This document shows positions 24,792 to 32,775 of a stretch of DNA of 64,000 bases, in pieces; the first letter of the stretch is position 1; the number at the start of each line of letters is the position of its first letter. Under the pieces are notes generated by a model. The model was not told the DNA's origin, did not search any database, and was given only the letters and a program-made list of their open reading frames with translations. The stretch is from JADLHS01 sp044225555 (GTDB lineage Bacteria; Verrucomicrobiota; Verrucomicrobiia; Limisphaerales; JADLHS01): contig JBGAIM010000002.1 of NCBI GenBank assembly GCA_044225555.1, positions 124,001 through 188,000 of the forward strand, read 5' to 3'. The translations under genes and the position numbers were made by a program.

Positions 24792-26125
24792 TGGACTGGA
24801 ATCATCTCGCCTTGCTCGGGTTGAAAATCCTGGCCGTGCTGGTGCTGGTGGGGTTGAACGGCTTTTTTGTGGCCACGGAGTTCGCGCTGGTCAAAGTGCG
24901 CCACACGCAATTGGACCCGCTGGTGGCGCACGGCAACCGCCGCGCGGCGATGGCGCAGCACATCATCTCGAATCTCGACGCGTATCTGAGCGCGGCGCAA
25001 CTGGGCATCACGCTGGCGAGTCTGGGGCTGGGGTGGATTGGCGAGCCGATCTTCGAGGATTTGCTGAAGCCGGTGTTTGCCGCCCTGGGTCTGGACGATG
25101 ACGCGCACAAAACGATGCGGGGGACGGTGGCGTTCATCGTGGGGTTCACGACCATCACCTTTCTCCACATCGTGGCGGGTGAGCAGGCGCCGAAATCGTT
25201 CGGCATCCGCCAGCCGCTTTCGACCGCACTGTGGGTGGGGTATCCGATGCGGGTGTTTCATTTTGTGGCGTTCCCCTTCATCTGGCTGCTGAATGAGAGT
25301 TCGCTGGGGCTGTTGCGCGGGCTGGGTTTGGAGCCGGCGCATGAACATGAAGGTGCGTCCTCCGAGGAGGAACTCAGCGTGCTCGTCGCCACCGCCCAGA
25401 AACATTTCGGGGCCTCGCGCTTCAGCCGGGACCTCGTGCAAAACGCGCTCGAACTGCGGCACCGCGTGGCGCGGGATGTCATGCGGCCACGGCAGGAGCT
25501 TGTCGTTTTTGACACGGAAGCGACGGTGGCGCAATGCCTCGACGTGGCCGAGAAGACGCGGTTCTCGCGCTTTCCGTTGTGTGAAGCCGGCAATCTCGAC
25601 CGCACCCTCGGCGTCGTTCACATCAAGGACCTTTACGCGCTACGCATCAAGGCGCACACGGGTAGGGAACTGTTGCCGGCGGCGAAGAAATTGATCTACG
25701 TGCCGGAGACGGCGCGCCTGGAAAAACTGTTGCAAATGTTGCTCGATCGAAAGCTGCATCTCGCCGTGGTGGTGGATGAATACGGCGGCACGGTGGGATT
25801 AGTCACGCTGGAGAACATCGTCGAGGAACTCGTGGGGCAGATTCAGGATGAGTTCGACCAGGAGAAGCCGTTACTCACCCGGTCGAGCGAGACGAGTTGG
25901 GAGGTGGCGGGGGCGTTGCCGCTGCACGAACTGGCGGAACTCGTGGGCGCACCGTTGCACGCGGAGGACGTGACAACCACCAGCGGCTGGGTAACGCACA
26001 AGCTGGGTGGTTTTCCCAAAGTGGGCGATGTGGTGACGGTCGGTGCGTGCGAATTGCGGGTGGAGGAAATGGAAGGAACGCGGGTGGCGCGGTTGCGGGT
26101 GACGAAGCGCCCGCCATCAGCTTAG
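24791..26125 (+). CDS. CNNM/CorC-type membrane protein (third of three)
   Basis: 444 residues. The N-terminal CNNM domain has NGFFVATEFALVKVRHTQLD, AAQLGITLASLGLGWIGEP and GEQAPKSFGIRQP. A CBS pair (VARDVMRPRQELVVFD; VVVDEYGGTVGLVTLENIVEELVGQI) is followed by a full CorC_HlyC domain ending in ELRVEEMEGTRVARLRVT. It is more canonical than the two paralogs upstream. Translational coupling with the preceding gene suggests all three are made together; a cation transport or membrane-stress role is inferred from the family. Confidence 0.9.
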   Translation: MDWNHLALLGLKILAVLVLVGLNGFFVATEFALVKVRHTQLDPLVAHGNRRAAMAQHIISNLDAYLSAAQLGITLASLGLGWIGEPIFEDLLKPVFAALGLDDDAHKTMRGTVAFIVGFTTITFLHIVAGEQAPKSFGIRQPLSTALWVGYPMRVFHFVAFPFIWLLNESSLGLLRGLGLEPAHEHEGASSEEELSVLVATAQKHFGASRFSRDLVQNALELRHRVARDVMRPRQELVVFDTEATVAQCLDVAEKTRFSRFPLCEAGNLDRTLGVVHIKDLYALRIKAHTGRELLPAAKKLIYVPETARLEKLLQMLLDRKLHLAVVVDEYGGTVGLVTLENIVEELVGQIQDEFDQEKPLLTRSSETSWEVAGALPLHELAELVGAPLHAEDVTTTSGWVTHKLGGFPKVGDVVTVGACELRVEEMEGTRVARLRVTKRPPSA

Positions 26126-26138
26126 GCGACTCGTCGGA

Positions 26139-26990
26139 CTACCACCGCGCACCGCGGAATGCAAAGAAGGTTGTTCCAATCCCAGCCGTAACAGCAAGCC
26201 CCGCTGCCAACCAGAGTTGATGGGTGATTGCGCTGGTGGCGAACAATCCCAAGGCGAGCAGCCAGATCACGAGCGGATGATAATCCGGCACGGTCTTGCG
26301 TGAGCGGCTCTGCTTGTTGATCAGCGGGGGCGTGGCGAACGCGAGCATCAACAGTGTGGCCACCAGCCAGCCGAGGGAATTGGTCAAGGGCACGCCATAC
26401 CAGGTGAGCGGAAAGGTGGTGGGCAGCCAGAGCCAGTAGCGGTTTGCTTGAGAGGCGAACGGTTCGAGCGCGAGATCAAAGAGCACCACCAGCGCGGTTG
26501 TGATCCCGATGAGCCAGAAACCGTAGTTTTTCAATTTGCGCCAGGGACGAAGGATCAATCTCGCCACGCCGCGCGAATTCAAGACCACGATGATCCACAA
26601 GAACGGGATCGGCCAGGCGAGTGTGTTGAAAAACTTGGGCCCGATGCTGTCCACATAGGCGAACGGGCCGAACGGGATGGCGGTGATGGCGCCCACGCCA
26701 TGGGCGATGCCGCCAACGACACCAATGATGGTGGCGGCCAGCAGGACGTTCTGCGCGGGCAGTTGTTTTGCGAGGTTGGCAAGGGTGGCAAGTGTGAGCG
26801 CGAGGATGAGGACCGCTTCCGGCCAGCCGGGTTTTCCCGGCAGCTGCGTAGGCGAAATCACCTGCCAGAACACGAGGAGAAAGCCCACCGCCGCCGTGCC
26901 GGAACTCAGGCGGACGCCCAGCAAGAACAACTGGGCCGAAGGTTTGACCTCGGCGACGACGGTGCTGGAGCGGGTGGTGGAACTCATCAA
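26139..26990 (-). CDS. Carotenoid biosynthesis (CruF/DUF422-type) membrane protein
   Basis: 283 residues with about seven membrane segments. Motifs of the carotenoid hydratase family (Caroten_synth): IPFGPFAYVDSIGPK, AWPIPFLWI, VLFDLALEPFA and PLTWYGVPLTNSLGW. Members hydrate the ends of acyclic carotenoids or act in C50 and glycosylated carotenoid pathways. No other carotenoid gene lies nearby, so the exact substrate cannot be told. It is transcribed toward the CNNM genes (convergent). Confidence 0.75.
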   Translation of the reverse strand: MMSSTTRSSTVVAEVKPSAQLFLLGVRLSSGTAAVGFLLVFWQVISPTQLPGKPGWPEAVLILALTLATLANLAKQLPAQNVLLAATIIGVVGGIAHGVGAITAIPFGPFAYVDSIGPKFFNTLAWPIPFLWIIVVLNSRGVARLILRPWRKLKNYGFWLIGITTALVVLFDLALEPFASQANRYWLWLPTTFPLTWYGVPLTNSLGWLVATLLMLAFATPPLINKQSRSRKTVPDYHPLVIWLLALGLFATSAITHQLWLAAGLAVTAGIGTTFFAFRGARW

Positions 26991-27227
26991 GCGCGGCAGA
27001 GCCTAAACCAGATTTCAGTGGGGCGAAGTCAAAAAGTGGACAGTGAACATGAAACTCACGCGCGCTTCCGAACCGCAAGTCCCACGCCGGCCCGGATGGC
27101 GAAACCCGGCGGGAACGAGTGTTCACCGGCTTGTGGAAAATCGGAATACGTTTCCGGTCAAAAGCCGCGCATGGTGGGCGGCCGGCCCGGAGTTCCTTGG
27201 CATCAAACTTGTTCATTCCCAGCCTGA

Positions 27228-27668
27228 ATGGCTCGCAATTATATGAATTTGGACGAAACGATGAAGGCGGTCCGCTCTTGCGCGACGCAAATGAACGCCC
27301 AGTATGGTCAGATCGTCTTTGACGAATGGGTGGTGGTGTCGCTCTTGCAACAACAGGCGCGCATCATTGGTTATGCCGGTCCCCGCAACGACGAGTTCTT
27401 GAAAAGTTTCGCCGACGATCTGGCGCCGCTGCGAGGGGCGCTGCTGAATGGCAAATATCAGGCGGGCGACTTTGAATTTTCCCGGCACAGCACGGGCACC
27501 AAATTCGAGGCGTTCATGACGCTGGGGGACGGGGTCTATCTTCTCTGCAACAATACGCAGTCCACGATGGACGATATCGCGAAAAATCCGAAGTGGCTGA
27601 GCGCGCAGGTGCCGTTTGCGGAATTGAGCGACAAAGTGCGGTCCAGTCCCGTGACACAAATGTTGTGA
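27228..27668 (+). CDS. Hypothetical protein, soluble, unrecognised
   Basis: 146 residues from ATG 27228; ATG 27243 (MNLDETMKAV) is an equally possible start. No signal peptide, membrane segment or clear family motif. The pattern IVFDEWVVVSL, ARIIGYAGPRNDEF and GDFEFSRHSTGTKFEAFMTLGDGVYLLCNNT suggests a small alpha/beta sensor-like fold, perhaps roadblock/LC7-like, but this is a guess. It stands alone and is convergent with the exchanger-like gene. Confidence 0.55.
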   Translation: MARNYMNLDETMKAVRSCATQMNAQYGQIVFDEWVVVSLLQQQARIIGYAGPRNDEFLKSFADDLAPLRGALLNGKYQAGDFEFSRHSTGTKFEAFMTLGDGVYLLCNNTQSTMDDIAKNPKWLSAQVPFAELSDKVRSSPVTQML

Positions 27669-27681
27669 CGGAGTGGCGCGT

Positions 27682-28683
27682 TCAGCGCAGCAACCCCGCT
27701 TTCAAAAAATACCCGTAGGCGATCACCAGTGCGAAGCCCGCGAGTCGCGGCAATTTTCCGAACAAACCGACGCACAACAGGTGGATCCCCGTCGCGCCGG
27801 CCAGCAGGTAAATGCCGGGGAGAAAAATCTCCGGCAGTTTGAGCGGATGAACCAGGGCGAACAGGCCGATGCAGAGCGGAATGCAGATGTGCCCGTCGCC
27901 GACTTGTGAGGTGTAAACCACCTCGGGCTTGCGTCGCCAGCCGTAGTAGAGTGCCAGGATTGCATTCGGCAGCACCATCAGCCAGCCGCTCAACCAGCCG
28001 AGGTTCTTTGCGTTGATGAAACCGTTGTCGGCTTTCTCCAACCACTTCACCAGCCAGTCAATGCTCACGTAGGAGGCATACGCACCGACGCCGAGCAGAG
28101 CCAGATTCACCAACAGCCGGAGGCCGCGCGTCTTGTTCCCGCGCGCCTTCGACTTGAGGACTTCGTAAACGTGGAAGCACTGCCAGAACAAAAACAAACC
28201 CACCAGCACCAGACCCTCGTTGAAATTGATCTGTCCGTCCCGACCCAGCGCCCAGACCGCACCGGTGAAAAACAAAACGGCCGTCAAGGTCAACAACATC
28301 GAGAGGCGGTGCAGTTCGGCCGCCGGCGGGCCGCCACCTCTGGTGGGTTTCGCTTCCTTCGCTTTGGCTTTTTGTTTGGCCTGCCAGAAGATCGCCGGCA
28401 AACCGATAAGCAGGGTGAGGTTGGTGACGTTGTTGACCAGCGCGTTGGTCAACACCGCCTCGCCTGTCTCGCCCTGGCGTGCGAGGAGAATGGCGAAGAT
28501 GAGATTCCCGATCCCCGAGCAGTACGGCATGATGAGCGTGCCCAGCACCGTGCCGTCGAACCCGCCATCACTCATGGCTTCTAGCCGCCAGATCAGGAGG
28601 AACGACGCGGCAATGAACATGCCAAGGAACGCCCATGGCGCCCAGGGGCCGGTGCTTTCGACTTGATGCAGCCACGAATTCAA
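27682..28683 (-). CDS. Sodium/calcium exchanger-like membrane protein
   Basis: 333 residues with about ten membrane segments in two halves. The first half contains MPYCSGIGNLIFAILLAR and NALVNNVTNLTLLIGLPA; the second has LPNAILALYYGWRRKPEVVYTSQVGDGHICIPLCIGLFALV. The internal duplication and the GN/NNxTN patterns resemble the alpha-repeats of Ca2+/cation antiporters, though the canonical acidic residues are not all evident. A charged loop (KAKAKEAKPTRGGG) separates the halves. Confidence 0.65.
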   Translation of the reverse strand: MNSWLHQVESTGPWAPWAFLGMFIAASFLLIWRLEAMSDGGFDGTVLGTLIMPYCSGIGNLIFAILLARQGETGEAVLTNALVNNVTNLTLLIGLPAIFWQAKQKAKAKEAKPTRGGGPPAAELHRLSMLLTLTAVLFFTGAVWALGRDGQINFNEGLVLVGLFLFWQCFHVYEVLKSKARGNKTRGLRLLVNLALLGVGAYASYVSIDWLVKWLEKADNGFINAKNLGWLSGWLMVLPNAILALYYGWRRKPEVVYTSQVGDGHICIPLCIGLFALVHPLKLPEIFLPGIYLLAGATGIHLLCVGLFGKLPRLAGFALVIAYGYFLKAGLLR

Positions 28684-28740
28684 GGCGCGGAGTTAAGCAG
28701 GCGGAGGAAGGAGAGCCAAGCCGGGATTGCCTGGAAACTT

Positions 28741-28813
28741 TCAACATTCAACGCACAACTCCCAACGTCGAACGAAGCCGCCGTTGAATTGAGCGTTGGA
28801 CGTTGAATGTTGA
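28741..28813. repeat. 13-bp inverted repeat in the gap before the DUF167 gene
   Basis: TCAACATTCAACG (28741-28753) and its exact complement CGTTGAATGTTGA (28801-28813) flank about 47 bases containing further partial copies of the GTTGAACGTT-type unit and a smaller CCAACG/CGTTGG pair. A related single-arm copy is at about 41842-41872. This looks like a dispersed intergenic repeat rather than a terminator, since no T-run follows. Confidence 0.65.
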
Positions 28814-28824
28814 GCGTTTCCCAC

Positions 28825-29196
28825 CTATGCCAGCTTCGCCAACGTTGCCGCCGGTGTCGCCCCATAAACCTTGACCGTCTTGTGCCGTGAGGTATGGCCG
28901 CGAAGCAACTCGATCTTGCTGCGCGGGCAATCGAACTTCTCTGCCAATAGCCGAACTAACGCTTCATTCGCCGCTGCATCCACCGGTGGTGCGGTGACTT
29001 TGATGCGCAACTCCGCGCCCAACGGTTCGCCGATTTCGTTCTTTGACGCACGCGGTTGGAGTTTGATGGCCAAGAGCACGCCATCGGACTGCGCGGTGAT
29101 GAAGGCGGGCAATGGGAGTGGCGGCTGATGCAATCCTTCCGCCGGGTCGGGGACCAGCGCTCCCTTGCGTAAGTTGATCGTTTTCCTGCCGTGCAT
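28825..29196 (-). CDS. DUF167 (YggU) family protein
   Basis: 123 residues. The core from about residue 38 matches the YggU family: GVLLAIKLQPRASKNEIG, then LRIKVTAPPVDAAANEALVRLLAEKF, then SKIELLRGHTSRHKTVKV. The family is small, widespread and of unknown biochemical function, often encoded beside membrane or YggT genes. The N-terminal 35 residues are an extension relative to the usual length, so the true start may lie further in. Confidence 0.85.
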   Translation of the reverse strand: MHGRKTINLRKGALVPDPAEGLHQPPLPLPAFITAQSDGVLLAIKLQPRASKNEIGEPLGAELRIKVTAPPVDAAANEALVRLLAEKFDCPRSKIELLRGHTSRHKTVKVYGATPAATLAKLA

Positions 29197-29223
29197 TTCG
29201 GCTGAAACTTTGCCACAATCCTG

Positions 29224-29997
29224 ATGCCAATGAACGCAAAACTTTTTTTACCGGCGCTGGCCCTGGTGGTCGTGCTCGGTTTGGCCGGCTGCGAATCCTC
29301 GCGTTACGAACCATCCACCGGCCTGCCGGGGGCAGCGCCGGCACTGCCGCCGATTCCGCAGCCAGCCACGGAAGCGGAAGTGCTAGTTCGCGCCGCCACC
29401 CAACCGGTGACTCCACCCGATGGCGAAGGCTGGCGATCTTTGTTTGACGGCAAGTCCCTCGCTGGTTGGCGCGTGACGAATTTTCAAGAAGGCGGAGGCG
29501 TGGAGGTGCGCAACGGGCTGCTGACCTTCACCAAGGGTGACCCGTTCGTCGGCGTGAATTGCACCAACAAAATGCCGAAGGTCAACTACGAGGTCGTTCT
29601 GGATGCGATGAGCGTATCCGGCGGGGATTTCTTCTGCGGTCTGACGTTTCCGGTGCGCGATTCCTTTTGCAGTTTGATTGTCGGCGGCTGGGGCGGGTCC
29701 GTGGTGGGCTTGTCGAGTCTCGACGGTGCCGACGCTTCGGAGAACGAAACGACTCAGTTCATCACCTTCGAGACCGGACGCTGGTATCGCATCCGGTTGC
29801 GCGTCACCGAGCACAAGATTGAGGCGTGGATCGAGCAGAAGAAGGTGGTGGACGTGATGATCACTGGCCGCAAGGTGTCGTTGCGCATCGGCGAAATCAT
29901 GCTGTCGAAACCGTTCGGGCTGGCGTCCTACAGCACCAGCGCGGCCTTTCGGGGAATCAAGATTCGCGACGTCAGCGAGCCGGCGAGCAAGGAGTGA
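29224..29997 (+). CDS. Lipoprotein with 3-keto-disaccharide hydrolase (DUF1080) domain
   Basis: 257 residues. The signal peptide ends in a lipobox (LGLAGC, Cys23), so it is probably membrane-anchored outside the cytoplasm. After a Pro-rich linker the DUF1080 concanavalin-like domain begins with GWRSLFDGKSLAGWRV and runs through NYEVVLDAMSVSGGDFFCGLTFPV to GLASYSTSAAFRGIKIRDV. Members cleave 3-keto-glycosides or bind glycans and are abundant in Verrucomicrobia and Planctomycetes. It stands alone; divergent from the DUF167 gene. Confidence 0.85.
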   Translation: MPMNAKLFLPALALVVVLGLAGCESSRYEPSTGLPGAAPALPPIPQPATEAEVLVRAATQPVTPPDGEGWRSLFDGKSLAGWRVTNFQEGGGVEVRNGLLTFTKGDPFVGVNCTNKMPKVNYEVVLDAMSVSGGDFFCGLTFPVRDSFCSLIVGGWGGSVVGLSSLDGADASENETTQFITFETGRWYRIRLRVTEHKIEAWIEQKKVVDVMITGRKVSLRIGEIMLSKPFGLASYSTSAAFRGIKIRDVSEPASKE

Positions 29998-30002
29998 CCG
30001 GG

Positions 30003-30665
30003 TTACTTGAACGTCTTGATGAATTCATCCGCCCGCGCGATGGAACTGTTCATCTGCTCGATCAACCGGTTGATCTCATTCTGAATGCTCGTGGTTTCGC
30101 CTTTGAGCGAGGCGATGGCCTGGGCGTTGAGGTTGTGCTTGAGGTAGAGCACGTAGTCTTTGAACTGCGACAAGACCGGCGCCATGCTTCCCTCCGCGCT
30201 GACCAGGGCGCGATGCAGTTCGTTGTAACGTTCCTTGGTGGCGGTCAATTGCTGCCGGCTGGAGTTGCGCAACGCCGGCGTGCTGATTTCGCCAATCTCC
30301 TTGTCCCATTCCTTGAACAGGTCCTCCGCCACGGTTTCGACGTCGCGGATGCGTTTGCGGACCGACTCGGCGCTGGAAACGCAGTCATCGTATTCGCTTT
30401 TGAGTGAGCTGTAGGCGCGTTCGAGTTCGCCCCCGTCGAACTTGGTGATTTCCTTCAGCCGGGTGAGCGCGTCCTTGAACTGCGTCTGGGCTTCCTGCTG
30501 ATCGTCGCGCGCCTCGGCCACGCGCTTCTTGAGCAGGTCGCGCTTGTAAACGCCGAATTTCTCGTAAGTCGAGTAATAGAGGCTGCTGCAACTGTTCGTG
30601 AGCGCGACCAGCGAAAGCAGGGCCAGGCTCAGGACGCTGACCCGGCCAAATGACTTCCAGTTCAT
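30003..30665 (-). CDS. DUF2959 coiled-coil lipoprotein-like protein
   Basis: 220 residues with a signal peptide or lipobox-like segment (LVALTNSCSS, Cys26) followed by an almost entirely helical coiled-coil body. The opening YYSTYEKFGVYKRDLLKKRVAEARDDQ is the hallmark of DUF2959. Function is not established; its form suggests an envelope scaffold. Convergent with the preceding gene, 5 bases apart. Confidence 0.85.
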   Translation of the reverse strand: MNWKSFGRVSVLSLALLSLVALTNSCSSLYYSTYEKFGVYKRDLLKKRVAEARDDQQEAQTQFKDALTRLKEITKFDGGELERAYSSLKSEYDDCVSSAESVRKRIRDVETVAEDLFKEWDKEIGEISTPALRNSSRQQLTATKERYNELHRALVSAEGSMAPVLSQFKDYVLYLKHNLNAQAIASLKGETTSIQNEINRLIEQMNSSIARADEFIKTFK

Positions 30666-30771
30666 GGGGTCCGTTTAGCAGAGTTTGCGATGAGGTGCAA
30701 CAGTGGAGGCGATGCACGGTCATCAATTCTCTGCACTTGACGGAAACGCACTGACTCGGGACGATGGCCGC

Positions 30772-32163
30772 ATGAAAGACAACCAGCCTTCGGTCACGCC
30801 GCGTCGTGAATTTATCAAGCAAACCGGAAAGATTATTGCCACCTCCGCCTTGGCGGGTGTGGCTTTGCCGCATGTTCACGCGGCCGGAAATGAAACCATT
30901 CAGGTCGCTCTCGTTGGTTGTGGCGGACGCGGCACCGACGCTGCGGGCAACGCACTCTCGGTGAAGGGTGGCGGCACCAAGCTCGTCGCCATGGCCGATG
31001 TCTTCCAAGATCGCCTTAGTTCCAAATACGCTGCCATCAAGCAACAGTTCGGCGACAAAGTGGATATCGGAGTAGATCGTCGGTTTCTCGGTTTCGACGG
31101 TTACAAGAAGGCGATGGATTGTTTGAAGCCCGGTGACATCGTGATCCTCACCACGCCCTGCGCGTTTCGCTGGGTGCATTTCACCTATGCCATTGAGAAG
31201 GGCTTGAATGTCTTCATGGAAAAACCGGTGACGCCGGATGGCCCGAGCAGCCGCCGGATGTTGAAACTCGCCGAAGCGGCCAAGGCCAAGAACCTGAAGG
31301 TCGGCGTCGGTTTGAACTCCCGTCATGCCCGTCATCTGCAACAACTCGCCGAGCGCGTGCACAATGGTGAGATTGGCGACATCATTCTGGCGCGCGGCTA
31401 TCGTATGCACGGGCCGGCGGCCTATTTCAACTCGGTGGCCAAGCCGGACGACCTGACGGATTTGATGTATCAAATCCGGCGCTTCCACAGTTTCATCTGG
31501 GCGAGCGGCGGCAACTTCAGCGACTTTTACATCCACATCATTGACCACCTGAGCTGGATGAAGAATGCCTGGCCGGTCAAAGCGCAAGCACTCGGTGGCC
31601 GGCATTATCGCCAAAGTCCCGAAGGCCAGCCTTACATTGATCAGAATTTCGATACCTACTCGGTGGAATACACCTTCCCCGATGGGACGAAGTTCTTCTT
31701 CGACGGTCGCTGCATCACGGGCTGCTACGATAATTTCTCCAGCTACATTCACGGGACGAAAGGCAGTGCCGTTGTTTCCAAGAGCGGCGATTGCGGCGGG
31801 CCATCGAGCATCTTCAAAGGTCAAACACCGAAGAGTTCGGACCGGATTTGGACCTCGCAAACGCCGCCCGGCGAGGACAACTGGTATCAAAACGAGTGGG
31901 ACGACCTGCTGGACGCGATCCGCAATGATAAACCCTATAACGAAGTCGAGCGTGGCGTAATCGTCAGCACCGTGACTTCCATGGGCCGCATGGCGGCGCA
32001 CACTGGTCAGGAAGTGACGTACGACGAGATGCTCAACAGCGAGTTTGAAATGGCTCCGGGGGTGGACAAATTCACCTTCGACTCGATCGCGCCAGTGATG
32101 CCGGACAAGAACGGCCGCTATCCCGTGCCGCAGCCGGGCATCATAACTAATCGGGAGTATTGA
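30772..32163 (+). CDS. Tat-exported Gfo/Idh/MocA-family oxidoreductase
   Basis: 463 residues from ATG 30772; a longer frame from 30703 adds no conserved sequence before the twin-arginine signal TPRREFIKQTGKIIATSALAG. The Rossmann fold follows (VALVGCGGRGTD, about residues 45-56), then the family EKP motif (NVFMEKPVTPDG) and a C-terminal substrate domain with FHSFIWASGGNFSDFYIHIIDHL. Such periplasmic NAD-dependent enzymes are numerous in this phylum and act on sugars or inositols. The substrate is not identifiable from sequence. Confidence 0.88.
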   Translation: MKDNQPSVTPRREFIKQTGKIIATSALAGVALPHVHAAGNETIQVALVGCGGRGTDAAGNALSVKGGGTKLVAMADVFQDRLSSKYAAIKQQFGDKVDIGVDRRFLGFDGYKKAMDCLKPGDIVILTTPCAFRWVHFTYAIEKGLNVFMEKPVTPDGPSSRRMLKLAEAAKAKNLKVGVGLNSRHARHLQQLAERVHNGEIGDIILARGYRMHGPAAYFNSVAKPDDLTDLMYQIRRFHSFIWASGGNFSDFYIHIIDHLSWMKNAWPVKAQALGGRHYRQSPEGQPYIDQNFDTYSVEYTFPDGTKFFFDGRCITGCYDNFSSYIHGTKGSAVVSKSGDCGGPSSIFKGQTPKSSDRIWTSQTPPGEDNWYQNEWDDLLDAIRNDKPYNEVERGVIVSTVTSMGRMAAHTGQEVTYDEMLNSEFEMAPGVDKFTFDSIAPVMPDKNGRYPVPQPGIITNREY

Positions 32164-32257
32164 TTTCTGCCCATCCGCTAGAGTTTAGGTGCACGGCCAT
32201 CTTGTTCGGGTGGCCGTGTCTTGTTTGCGGTTTGCGTTTGGAGGAGTAACTTTCAAC

Positions 32258-32437
32258 GTGGAAGTCTCTGAAACCATTCAATGCCCGTTCTGCGGGCAGC
32301 GCTTCGAGATTGTCGTGGACACGAGCATGGGCACGAACCGCTTCACGACGGATTGTGAAGTGTGCTGCCGGCCGATCGAAGTCGTGGCGGAGTGTGAGCC
32401 GGGAGAGATTCTGAGCTTGGACGTGCAGGCCGGTTGA
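32258..32437 (+). CDS. CPXCG-motif cysteine-rich small protein
   Basis: 59-residue protein from GTG 32258, preceded by a GGAGGAG ribosome binding site. Motif pairs CPFCG and CEVCCRP form a likely zinc ribbon. The rest matches the CPXCG-motif family (ETIQCPFCGQRFEIVVD, then PIEVVAECEPGEILSLDV). Family function is unknown. An in-frame ATG at 32189 would add 23 hydrophobic residues not typical of the family. Confidence 0.75.
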   Translation: MEVSETIQCPFCGQRFEIVVDTSMGTNRFTTDCEVCCRPIEVVAECEPGEILSLDVQAG

Positions 32438-32452
32438 GGCACGCTCTGCGCC

Positions 32453-32761
32453 ATGCCGTCATCGAACGCAATTCTCTGGATCTACATCGTGCTGCTCGTC
32501 GTGGGCGGCCTCATCGGATTTCTGAAGGCGAAGAGCAAGGTTTCGCTCTACATGTCCTGCGGGTTCGCGGCCGGGCTGGTTTTGTGTGCCATACCCAATG
32601 TCTTTGCGGCGGGCTTCCGGAACAATCTGGCGAACATCCTGATGGCGGTGCTGCTGGTGGTGTTCGCGATTCGCCTGGGCAAGACGAAGAAGTTCATGCC
32701 CGCCGGCCTGATGCTGGTGGCCACGCTCGCGGCCCTCGCATTGCGCAATCTCAAGTTCTGA
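32453..32761 (+). CDS. TMEM14-family small membrane protein
   Basis: 102 residues with four hydrophobic segments and the TMEM14 pattern GGLIGFLKAKSKVSLYMSCG, then FRNNLANILMAVLLVVFAIRLGKTKKFMPAGLM. Eukaryotic relatives are mitochondrial transporters of heme precursors or fatty acids; bacterial function is unproven. It starts 15 bases after the CPXCG gene. Confidence 0.85.
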   Translation: MPSSNAILWIYIVLLVVGGLIGFLKAKSKVSLYMSCGFAAGLVLCAIPNVFAAGFRNNLANILMAVLLVVFAIRLGKTKKFMPAGLMLVATLAALALRNLKF

Positions 32762-32775
32762 CTTGAGGCGTTGAC

